Positions 22,378 to 33,100 of a stretch of 64,000 nucleotides of DNA are shown here, piece after piece. This stretch comes from Romanomermis culicivorax (taxonomy: Eukaryota; Nematoda; Enoplea; Mermithida; Mermithidae). Made by a program: the position numbers and the translations under genes. The stretch lies in assembly GCA_963922205.1 (NCBI GenBank), contig CAWUHX010000204.1:558001-622000 (forward strand). Reading direction: 5' to 3'. The notes beneath the pieces are model-generated. The model searched no databases. It saw only the letters and a list, made by a program, of their open reading frames with translations, and was not told where the DNA came from. Position 1 is the first letter of the stretch; every line of letters begins with the position of its first letter.

Positions 22378-25300
22378 GTAAGTTGAAAGGATGTCATGGA
22401 TAACTGATGTTCATTGTTTGCTTTTCTGGAAGTTCTTCTGAATAATTTCAGTACTTTATCGCATTTTTATGATATTTTGCTGAGGTCACGTAGGACTGGA
22501 ACTTTGTCAGCATACTCACCCCTTACAATTTAATTAATTATGATTTTCTTCCCACAGTTTGCAATGAGTAAAATGTTCTAGCAAATGCTTTGTGAAAATG
22601 GTTTTGACAACAAGAGTCATTTATACTTGCTTTTGCGACGGAACGGAACAGAACAGAACGGATCGTCAAGAGCTTGAAACGCTCAGCCTGAAAATCATTT
22701 CCGGTCGGAAAGTATAATGCAATTTTGCGGAAAACGACCGGCGGTAACCTCCAACCGAATTGCGTTCCGTAGATTGCATTCTATTCTATTCCGTCGGAAA
22801 ACGCGAGTATAAATGGCCCTTAAATAGTCCATAATTCTTTTTTTCAGCCCTCATGCATGTAAATGACTTTAAACTCTGAATCATACAAGAATTCTCTGTG
22901 CTCACATACTTGTACGTGTAATGTAGTTCAGGAACTATGGGCAGGCTGGAAGGAGTTTGCCAGATTCAGTAGTATGGGCGCCCAATAGTAAAAACTTGAG
23001 GGAGTGAATTCAGAAGAATAAAGAACGTATTTTGCAGCAAAAGAAACAAAAATGTTGCAAATCAATGACTTCAAGCCTCCCCCTTTCCCAAAGAAAAAGA
23101 ACTGGGAAACGGGGCCGCTTGAAATTTGACACTGTTGACCATTTTTTCCAAACATGATTTGCAGATTAAACGAATTTTTTCTTACTTTTTCTCTCTTGTT
23201 CTATGGAAGACTTTCAAGCCCTGATTCCGCAGGGTCAGTAGCAACATGCATAGCACGGGAATTCAGCTGGGGGTCAGCCTGGACAGGAGATGGATAGAAA
23301 TTTTTTTCCTTATTGATAACGAAAAGAAAGGTCTGCTAACATCCTAGCAGCAATGTTACTTCTTTGTATTCAAGTATGCACCGTATAGAATAACCAAAAC
23401 TACGGCATTGTTTTCATTCTTATGACGACTTTCTCTTCCCTCTTGCTCATTTTTCTTCATCATATTCTCGACCAAAGCTGAGGGTCGAATCTATTGGGGA
23501 TCGACAAGAATCTGCTGAGGGTTAATCAAAATCTGGTTGTGATCTATACCCCCAAACTACCCCAAGAACATCAATAGTGATTCAGCGACCTTTCAATGTC
23601 GGCTTGGTCACTGGCGTGATGCTGCAGATACAACTTTGCAGCGAGGGTCTCCTGCGGCCATTAATTATATCAAAGAAAAGCTCAATCTTTCCTTACTTTT
23701 TTCTAATTTAATGAGAATATGAGCCATATGCAAGCAGACGTATCTTCTTATTTCTTAATGTACAGTATCATTTATCATCAGGGAATGGAAAAAAAGACTC
23801 AAAGGGTTCTGTTGATGATCGTGCATCGTGACCCAAGCTTTCATATATGTCTTCTGCTGCTTAAGTCAATCTGAGAAAAGGGGCGGCCGTTAAAAGCATT
23901 TGTTTCTTTCTGATTAGAATTTGGAACAAAATGGAGCCTGTAAAGCGATAAACATGAACAGGACCCATGATTGGCAATTGGCATTCTCAAGGAGCTTTTT
24001 GGTCCAAAATGTGGCTTACATAAGGTAGAGATAAGTTCGTTGTGAGACAAGCTCGACCAACGTATTTTTATTACAGTCTCTTTACCTCAACTGTCTATAT
24101 GTCAAGTGGTATTCTGATGTAATGTAATTCTAGTTATTCTAATCTTTTTATTCTAAACTAATCTAATATTTGCATATTTCGTAAGGATATTATAGCTAAA
24201 ATTTAAGGCTTAGGCCTAGGCTTGTGCCTCGGCTTAGGCTCATGTGCTTTGTGCCAAAAAGAACATGACTTTAAATTTCCGAGAACTTCTTCGTACTCTA
24301 TCGATAGGTAAAGGGACAGAATTGATAAAAGACGTTTTTCACGTTTCACTTTTAACATCAGTCGAGGTAAGAGGACGGTCGAGGTAAAACGAATGGTCGA
24401 GGCAATGACTCACAATCGATAAAACATTTCAATTCATGTTTTCGTATACATTTCAACGATATGTTGATGCCAATTCTGATCACCTCGAAAAGTTCATATC
24501 TGATGGGGAGTAGGGCCAGTAGCGTTCAGAGTGGGATTTTACGGCTTCTGGGGAAGGTTCAGCCTCGATATTCATTATAATCCTGCTTTTAGCGAAACAG
24601 AATTAATGTACAAACCGTCATTTTGCGTTTAACTTAAACATTTTTAGGGGTTGAGCGACTATGGACAACATTCAAATTCCAATCATCCACATACAACAAA
24701 GACGATTCTTATTCTTACGGCCTAATTTGCATATTTATTTCGTGGCTCGTCGCTTCTAGTACATACGTTGGCTTGCTGATGTCCAATCCTTCCTTTTCCA
24801 TCGATAAGCCTGTCTGCTATTGCTACATAAACAATTTGTGGCCCAAATCCGGTTTGACCTACCATTCGCCGGCTATGATAGTCGTACAAATTTTCACTTG
24901 CGTCTTTTACGGCGTAGTTTTCGTTAAAAATCATAACAGATTGTTAGATTTCGGTTTGAATCGGGCCCGCCAAACTTTAACGCAACGCTTCAGCATTTGG
25001 GCCAATATCCGAACTACAAAATGGCTGACGCCCGTTACATTATTCCATTCGTCGGTGACTAGTCTGGTTTTGGTGATGGTCAATGTCGGCAGGTCGTATT
25101 TTCCGAACGGTATCACTGCCAGTTACATGACATATTTGAATCTTTGTTTCTTGATCTACGCCATGGAGAATGCCCTGGTTCCAGTGTTGACCATGAGGTA
25201 TGCCGCATATTACCACACTGTGTTTTTCCTTAAACCTTCCGGTTCTATAAGAGCTTGGGCTCGATGAAAACTGACGTTTTTTGTTCTGATTGAATTCAAA

Positions 25301-26399
25301 TTAAATTTTTTTACATCATCAGCGTTCAAATTCTGAAAATTCCAGGGTTTATGCTCCTTGAAAAAATAGAGAACCCGCCATTCACTGGAACCTGCAACAA
25401 GAAAAAAATAATTGTCTTTATCAGAATATAGTACCGAAGTATAACAACAATGATTACTGTCTTCAAAATCATTTCCGCTGAATTTTATAAATCGAAAAAT
25501 TGCTCTAGCTGTCTAAGCTCACAAATTTTCACTTCCATTACCTTGTGGTTAACCCGAAAGTCGCAGAAACATGAAATGGTCTTGCATTTCGATTTCATTA
25601 TTTACAGTCATTTCATGAATGACAGAATTTAGATTAGATTTGTGTGTCAGGTGTGAACGAATGATAAGTCTTCTATCGTCCAGATAATCACAAATAACAC
25701 GACTCTGTCACAGTGTAAATATCCGTGGTTTTTGTTTGTCGCCTTGCCTGACTTAGTACGAAGGTAAAAGTTATTTTTTCGATTGCTTCGATGGTTGCAC
25801 TGTCGCCAATTCATCAACGGAAAATATTGTCTGTAATCAGTAAATCAGCTAAAACATAGCTGTAGGTCTGTTGTTAATTATACTATGTTTGCACAAATCA
25901 TTTATTTTATAGCATTTTTACGTCTTATGTTTGTCAGAAAATACGATCACAAACTGTAGAAGCTATAGAATGTAAATAATTGGCTGCTCAATTGCGTTAC
26001 TCTTTTATTTTTAGAACAAATTTAAATTTGAAAGACGTTGGCCGACGTTTATTCCCGAAATTATTCCGATGCCGCTTATTTTGTATTCTATTATCCCTAG
26101 GCGCAGAAGACGATCAACATAATTCTAGAAAAATTGTTCACTTTTCAAAAAGATTAACGAAAAATAATACTGTAAGACCAACGAAAACAATTTTGAACTC
26201 TAACAATCAAGATTCTACCGTTACAAAATTGAGCGGTTCAATGAAGCAAATTGCTACGATAAAAACGATCGATTCGGCTTCGGTCGTAGATCCGGTCAAT
26301 AACAAGAAAAATTTGGACGGTCGGAAGCAAATTCTTGATTATCATGTTGATTCGGTTGAATATCACAATTTTTTGATGCAGGCCTGGCAAAATGGATGA
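22005..26399 (+). CDS. Nematode Sra/Sre-type chemoreceptor-like GPCR, paralogue 2 (3 exons)
   Basis: Exons 22005-22377, 24648-25197 and 26015-26399 join in phases 1 and 2 to an intact 435-residue protein. The layout equals paralogue 1: three hydrophobic segments in exon 1 with TNVKLLFLN before TM2; exon 2 opening GVERLWTTF, with CYCYINNLWP in the extracellular loop and LTQRFSIWANIRTTKWLTP before TM6; then a polar tail ending in the DY-x-V..YH..L..W pattern. A possible upstream TTG frame start at 21990 is rejected in favour of the ATG at 22005, which aligns with paralogue 1. Function by family knowledge: chemosensory receptor, ligand unknown. The exons lie ~11 kb downstream in the same orientation, a tandem duplication. 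An AATAAA lies near 26575, about 175 bp after the stop. Confidence 0.82.
22612..22822. mobile_element. MITE with GCCATTTATAC ends and GACGGAACGG repeats
   Basis: Left end AAGAGTCATTTATACTTGC..GCGACGGAACGG; right end the complement (CCGTCGGAAAACGCGAGTATAAATGGCCCTT). A related copy is at 40275-40468. It lies in intron 1 of receptor 2. Confidence 0.7.
23230..23575 (+). repeat. Dispersed repeat, CTGCTGGGGGTC family, diverged copy
   Basis: Shares GGACAGGAGATGG, GAAAAGAAAGGTCT, CATCCTAGCAGC and AATCTGCTGAGGGTTAATCA with the copies in protease B intron 1. Located in intron 1 of receptor 2. Confidence 0.55.
23576..24647. other. Rest of receptor 2 intron 1
   Basis: No gene. A short GGCTTAGGC-type stretch (24203-24245) resembles the degenerate TTAGGC arrays elsewhere in the window. 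The minus-strand frame at 23841-24050 has no support. Confidence 0.45.
24648..25197 (+). CDS. Receptor 2, exon 2 (TM4-TM7)
   Basis: 550 nt between acceptor TTTTTAG and donor GTATGC. Two residues longer than in receptor 1; all conserved blocks align without gaps near the borders. Confidence 0.85.
25400..25640 (+). mobile_element. TATAGTCTG-family MITE, diverged, in receptor 2 intron 2
   Basis: Contains ATGATTACTGTCTTCAAAATC, AAGCTCACAAATTTTCACTTCC and ATTATTTACAGTCATTTCATGAA in the family order. Confidence 0.45.
26015..26399 (+). CDS. Receptor 2, exon 3 (cytoplasmic tail)
   Basis: Starts after TTTTTAG with RTNLNLKDVG. The tail is Lys/Thr/Asn-rich, little conserved with receptor 1 until the final DYHVDSVEYHNFL block. 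Confidence 0.78.
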
Positions 26400-27937
26400 C
26401 ACATTGGTTTCAATAACAGGAGAGGCAGCCTGGTGAATCCAAGAGATCCAATCAGTTGATGACTCGGGGTACTTTGGGTTAACACGGTTTGAAGGATTTC
26501 AACAATCGCATACTGTTTGGATATTTTTCTGCACACTGACCAATTCGAATTATTGAGAGACCCTGTCCAGGAGAAATAAATTTCGAATGTCAACAGCCTC
26601 AGTCCGTAGGAATTTGAAGTTTGTTCACCCCTGAAAATGACAGCTAAGGATGATCTCAATTTCCGGAATTCCCTCAGGGCGACAATATCATCCAATAAAC
26701 TACTGAACGGCCTGCCTGTTGTAATATAGAGCACCATTATATTCAAATAAATTGTGTTTTATTTCCATTGATCACAATTCCGGCTAGCTGAAGATATAAA
26801 ATTATACAACTCTGTGTGAAAAGAAACTGCAACAGATAATCTTACGTGATTTTGGTGCATACATACAGATCATAAACAAAGTAAAAAGATCATCACTGTA
26901 CAGCGATCAGTGAATAATTTTCATGGGTCAAGTTTGCGAATCAATCTTGGCAACACAAATTGGTACACACTGAACTTGAAAAAATTTGCGAAAAATTTAA
27001 AAAATACGCACAACAGTTTCGATGGGGCATCAGGAAACGCATATCCTACTCTGGTCCCAGAGAATCTGGAAAAAAGCTCACCCAAGAATTATGAAGAAAA
27101 GATTTAACAAATACTGTCGATAAGCGTTTAGAATTTTTGATGCATGCTGAATTTTCCATTTCAGATAGAATCGACCATAGTAAAGGTTTATTGGAACCGA
27201 AATATTTGTCGGTCTAGAACTATAGTCTGTCTTCTATTAAATGCGGCAAATGTTTTATGAAAAAGTGGTAAAAATATAAAATAGTACTAGTTAGTTTTCC
27301 ACTTTTAGCATTCTCAAGTAGTTCGAGAAAACCAGGCTGAAAAATCTGTCTACGTTCTGCTAGCATACTGATTCAGAGAAAAAAATTCAAATTTCTAATT
27401 TGATAGTCGAAGTCAGAATAATTTCAGGCGAAAAACAAGACACCTTCAGTTGGAAAATTATTCTTAATTGAGAAAATTGAACTCTACAAATCTAACGTTG
27501 GATGATCAGGTTATATGCAAATACATTAATAAAGGACTGTATTTCTACAGCACTGGGTTTCATCAGAAAGACTTAAAGGTAGCTCAGCTATAGATTGCAG
27601 CTATGTTGCAACTTGACTTCGCAAAACATATCGAAGAAAGTTAAGCTACAGCCCACAGAAATGTACTCTAAAGTATCAATGCGAAGAGGAGTTCAGTCTT
27701 AATCTGTCCTTACTTATTGTTTACCATGGCTTGTTGTTGATTTTGTCATAGGTATTTCTGCATTGGCTCAGCTCGATATGCATACATAATGCATTGTATA
27801 TTGGCAAATGAAATTTAATTAGGGTTATCTGGAACAGCAAAAAATATTATTTCAAATTTTGGATTGTGCTATACTTTTAGTTAAGATAAAATTCGAGAAA
27901 TAACGGATTTGTTGATATGGAATTATTTTACAATCAG
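26400..27937. other. Intergenic DNA between receptor 2 and the hAT relic
   Basis: AATAAA motifs near 26575 and 26744 are candidate poly(A) signals for receptor 2. A degraded relative of the 834-1199 fold-back element is at ~27560-27660 (GTTTCATCAGAAAGACTTAA, AGCTACAG). The minus-strand frame at 26363-26746 overlaps the receptor's end and is unsupported. Confidence 0.45.
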
Positions 27938-29242
27938 TGGAGATGAGGAATCAATGGTACATTGCAATACATGTCAGAAACTTACAAGCTGAGGAGGAAA
28001 AGATCGTCACGGGTGGGGCCACAAAGGCATATGACATCACTTGGCCACTCATACATTGCAACAAATAGTGTTTCAAAAATTGCAGAAAGTTCGAGATCAG
28101 GAAAAGTTAGATGAGAACAATAGCCAGAAAAATATTGTTTCTGCCCAAAATCAGAAGACTTTGGAAGATTCCTTCATCAGAATTTGGGACATTAATGGTA
28201 CTCGAGCTCAAAGAAAAATCAAAATTATCGCTGAATTTATTTGCAATGGCCAACAAGCAACCAATGTTGTTGATAATGAAACATTTTTGTGATTATTGAA
28301 AGAATTTGAGCCAGAATATATATGTCCGAGTCAACACTATTTTTCATATAAAGTTGTGCCTTCCATGTTCGAATCCGTGAATAAAAAAATTGAAAATGAA
28401 ATCGGTCAAGAAACGGACTTGGAATTCACACGTGATATATAGTCATCAGCAGTCATTCAAAGCTATTTAAGCCTCACTTGACATACTTTGAATGAAACTT
28501 TTGTGAGAAAAGAATTCATATTATGTTGTTCAGCATTCTGCTCTAAGAGTAACTGAAAAAGTTAAAAATCTTCTTCAAGAATATGGTGCCAACAACAAAG
28601 TTCACCTGATCTTGCATGATTATGGCAGGGATATGGTAGCCACTTTTCGTGATTCGGTAGCATAAAGGGTGAAAATGTCATTACAAACTTATTGGCAGAA
28701 GGAAGAAGACTAGTTGGCCATTTTCGCCATTCTCCAAGATGCACTGAAAAGCTGAATCGTTTCTAAAAATCGTTGTATTTTCCAGAAAATAATCCAGTCA
28801 AAACCCATCCGGTGGAACATTAATAATTATATGCTGGATTATTTACTGGGGCAGCGAATGCCAATTTACAATGCTTTGATGAATGCTAAGCTGGTTGTGG
28901 TAATAATGGATGATGGTAAGCTCTATGCTGTGAATGAAAAATTTTAAAATCTTCTCTTCTAACCTTAAAACAAGTGAACCAGGTTAGATTTTTTCCTTTT
29001 CCTAACATTTTTATCTTTTAGGTGAATTAGCATTCAATTTACAAGATGACCAATGGACGTTGGCCTCACATGCCGTTTTATTGTTGAAACTCTTTGAAGA
29101 AGTAAAAAGAAAGCTAAGCAACCAAAAGGCCTATATTTCCGAAATTATGCCCTTCATCGAAATTGTTAAGCGGGCAATAAAGATAAATATTGGTTCGCTT
29201 TTCTTGAAATGCTTCGAAATAATGGAAGTGGAAAGCAAATAG
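27938..29242 (+). pseudogene. Decayed hAT transposase
   Basis: Pieces in several frames follow the order of hAT transposases. Around 27962-28045 is a BED-finger-like CNTCQK..GGK..HHLATH with stops. 28041-28292 gives the helical region after the finger. Next comes YICPSQHYFSYKVVPSMFE, as in the block preceding the RNase-H-like domain. A degenerate VHLILHDY..D..AT follows, then a C-terminal part at 29040-29242 (LNLQDD-W type, LLKLFEE, SEIMPFIEIV). At least five stops or frameshifts. The dimerisation tail is shortened. No terminal repeats were identified. Confidence 0.75.
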
Positions 29243-29284
29243 TATTTCATGTTTTTACAATTTTCTAATAAAAAATATATAATA

Positions 29285-29440
29285 TAGAGCTGGAAATTTG
29301 TGAGCATACTGAACTAGCCTTCAATAATTTTTTCAGTTAAAAATTTTACAGTAAGAACTCTCTGTCAATGATCATGACGACAGTACTGATTTTTGTCTTT
29401 TTTCTATTTGGAAGCATTTTATAAAAACAAACAGTAGTTA
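29285..29440 (-). mobile_element. TATAGTCTG-family MITE, right-hand part
   Basis: Contains GGAAATTTGTGAGCATACTG, ATGACGACAGTACTGATTTTTG and GGAAGCATTTTATAAAAACA in the order of the family's complement. Lies ~360 bp before the first protease gene. Confidence 0.65.
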
Positions 29441-29796
29441 CGACCAAATGAAAATTGCTAGAAGGTAAAATATATCACCTCAATTTAAATTCATCCACAT
29501 GTCTCATGAATCAGAATTTATAGGTCTGGATGAGCACACCAATGATTTATATATAGGAATATTGAATCATTTAATATACCTATATGTAAAAATTTTGGGG
29601 AAATCGGACACTGCTTTGGGGCTGGAAATGTAACGACATTAGAGCTACAAGCATAATGATAAACTGCATAAAATAAAATGTGCACACATCTACCTATCTG
29701 TTCACCTGCGTTCCAGCAGACTTAGATGAGAGCTACAGGGAAGACCGTGTGCTTTGAAAGCTGCAAACTGATAATAACTTTTGAATCAATTAATCT

Positions 29797-30145
29797 ATGT
29801 CAGTTTTATGGGTAGCATTTTTTCTATGGTTCGAGCGTGTCTGGACCATAAACTTAAGGCTTCTTAAAGTTCAAAATCATTTTATCGGCGATTATGCTTG
29901 CCGCACGCTAATCAAAAGGGGCATGAATCCACAAAGCCCGCTCTTGGTGCTGCAACAGTTGCCTTTCGTCGACTGCATTTTGGCTTGCAAGCGGCATCCG
30001 GAATGTTTGTCTGGTAGTTACTTGGAAGAATATATTCATAAAGAATCTTATTGCCTCCTCTCACGACATACTATAGCCAGAGATTCGGCTCTGCACAGAG
30101 TTTTGGATGCCGTGTACTTCGAATTTCGATGTCCGACTGGCGAAA
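29797..30145 (+). CDS. Protease A, exon 1 (signal segment and PAN domain)
   Basis: 349 nt, phase-1 end before GTAAGA. Six cysteines in the order C..C-x3-C..C..C..C with GMNPQSP and CLSGSY, also found in gene B, and a DAVYFEF block before the last cysteine. Confidence 0.85.
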
Positions 30146-33100
30146 GTAAGATTTAAGGGAAATCGCAGACCATGGTCGCGTTAATCCATCATGATTTAGC
30201 GAAAAACGAGTTTTATTGATTCTGTTATTCGTAACACGTGTCAAAAGTTAGCGCCAAAATAGAATTGGTGCTCAGCGCCTCTGATGTTCGAAAATAAATC
30301 TTTCAATAAAAGTGATCGAGATCAATCGAGCTGAAATGGTATTGTTGTAGTATAGGCCAACAGCATTTCTGAGTTTAGCTAATGAATGGCATGAAGGTTG
30401 ATGTGGTTTGACATAAAAGAGCATAGATCACTGTTATGCGGCACACCAATTAGGAGTAGAGAATGAAAATTCAAATTCGACGCATCTAATACACTATCAG
30501 GAAATTTGATTTATATGTAAATTAAGTTTAATTCAAAATTTTCACTTCCGGTGACTTTTTTCGAAAAATGAAAAAAAATTTCAAGGAATTTCCGGTAAGC
30601 TGGATTGATCGGAATCGGTTTCGGAAGCTGAATCTGAAAGAAATTTTTTTTTGTCTGTTTTTTGGCCGGTGTAAATTCACCGGAAGTGAAGTCAAGTGAA
30701 GTCACCGAAGTCACCGGAAGTGAAGTCAAGTGAAGTCACGGAAGTAAAGTCACCGGAAGTGAAGTCACTTTACACCATGATAATACCGTTGTAGCATGTG
30801 TATTTGAGTCTTTTTTATTCTTCATCCAACAAAAAAGAATTTTGTTCGTGGTGTTATTCTAGCCTGAGATATTCATATGATGATCAAAGAATCATCTTTA
30901 CACCACATTACAACGAGGAATAATTTTTTCCAAAAATCCCAAAAGGTGTTTTGCGTACATTAAGGTCCTTACCATCACATTGAACACCAAAAACCGCTAA
31001 TCCGTTCTAATAGCCGCTAATTAGGGAGGTAAAGTCCGACCATTTTTCGGCCACATTTTACACTACAGTATAAGCTACAGTACACGGATCGTGCTATACT
31101 TTACACTGTTGGATTGAGGAGATTGACTTAGATACGTTCTCCAAATTTCATCCCCTGATGTCTCTTGGTTCGCTAGAAAAACCATCTCAAAGTCAAGAGG
31201 GGGATGCACCAAGGACAAACATATAGTAAAAGCACTGCCGTGCTTTCTACGATAGCCTGTTAAGTGCAGATAAATCGAAAAATCACAAAAATTAACACCG
31301 TCACAGACATGATTTAAGCTAGACTTTTACGTGAGGTTAGTTGAGACCGCTCAAAAATTTTCAATCCTACGTTATCTATGGTTCATTATAAATTCTCAGA
31401 AATATGAAATATTGCCTTCTAGTTTCATCATTTATAAACATTTCAAGAAACAAAATCATAAATTTTGCTCTAAAATTCCTGTCAAATATACATCACATAG
31501 TTTTTACTTACGGTAGCAGTTCACAGGCTATTCCAAAACTAGTATGACAGTCAGGTAAACAACCTTTGAAGCTCAATCAAGGGGGATACATGAACTAAAA
31601 GAATGGGAAATTAATGATGTTGAGACCGTGATTAGTCTTCCAGAACGAAGAAATTATTGAGTAGCCCACCGAATTTCGATCTATATCGAACGAGTCATGT
31701 CTATATCGAGCAGAAAAAACATTTTAACTACAAAATCAGAGAAATTTCATGGTTGAACTCAATAATCTTCAGATATTCATCCCAAATATTCACATGTTAT
31801 ATGATATTTTATAAGATCCGCAGTTTTGAACTTTTATGAAGCTCAAGCGTTCACAATTCGAAAGTAGTGCAAGATCGGATTATTTTCCTGTGAAAAGCTT
31901 ATATCATGTCAGCACGCTTCCCCAATAGTGGCATTCTATTTCTACATGTCTATTATCGTTGCGGAAATTAGATGTGGGTAAACTTTGTGCGAATTTCAGT
32001 GTAAAAAAGCATATCATCGAAAACAGACCCTAAAGCAAAATGGTCATCCTTTTTTTGAAATCTACAACACACAGAGGTATGTTTCAAATGACTCTGATAC
32101 GATTGTTCAATTTTTGTAAAATGCTCGTAAATCAGGGCCAAAAAAGCGACCGATGCTGACTTTTATAACTTATGAACGGATGAAGCTATTTCAATGCGGA
32201 TTACTGCATTAAAATGCCCTGTTTGTTTTTGTCACAAGAAACAAATTTTATACTCCTTGCTTTTATGGTTACTGTACAAACAGAAATTAAGTAAAAGTGG
32301 CCATTTTTCAAAAGTGAAAGTTGTGAAATCAACGTAAAAGTTGTCCTACTGTGAAAAAAGTTTTGTAAAGCTGTTTACACACAATAATACTAAAAATCAC
32401 CCAGATTTAATTTTAATTTAGTCATCAGCATCTTGTTCCGATACGGATAAAATTTCGCCAAAATCAAAAGTTTTTGTTTTAAAATTGGAAAAAAAAGCAA
32501 AATCAATTCTGTCATTGACCAGATTGAAAAACGATTAAAAGTGTTGGTGAAACAGAAAGTAGGATACACTAAAACGATTCTCTTCTAGTTTCCAGCTGTT
32601 ATGGTTCCTATAATTGGTATTGTACTTTTCTGTCGAAAAAGCATGTTGAATTGTCAATTTTTCAAAATTTATTTGGAAAAAAATCAATGTTTAGTATTTT
32701 TTTTATTCTAGTCAGTCAACATTGAAGCAATCTGACTGAAACTTTGCACTTTTTATGCCAGATGTTTTATCTATCGACGGCAGGGAACTGGATTAAAAAA
32801 ACTTCATCCATTTGAAAGCTATGAAAGTCAGTACCGGCCGCATTTTTTTGGCTCACACTGTATAAGAACTTGTGAAAATCGTTTACACGAGGCCTCTATT
32901 GTAAAATTTTTTATCCAAAAAGTTGTTAACTGTTAAACTAGTATGCTCGCATATTTCGTTCCTATGTAACATATGTTTAGCGGAACACTTTAAAAATATG
33001 AAAATGTACTTTCTTTCCAGTGTTATTATTTACAAGCATCTCGAAAAACGGACTACAGCAAGCGGGATTAACGTGAATAAAAAACTGAAAATTTTGTAGT

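Noticed and set aside
23841-24050. Minus-strand 69-residue frame in receptor 2 intron 1
   Set aside because: No homology signal, no splice partner, within intronic DNA.
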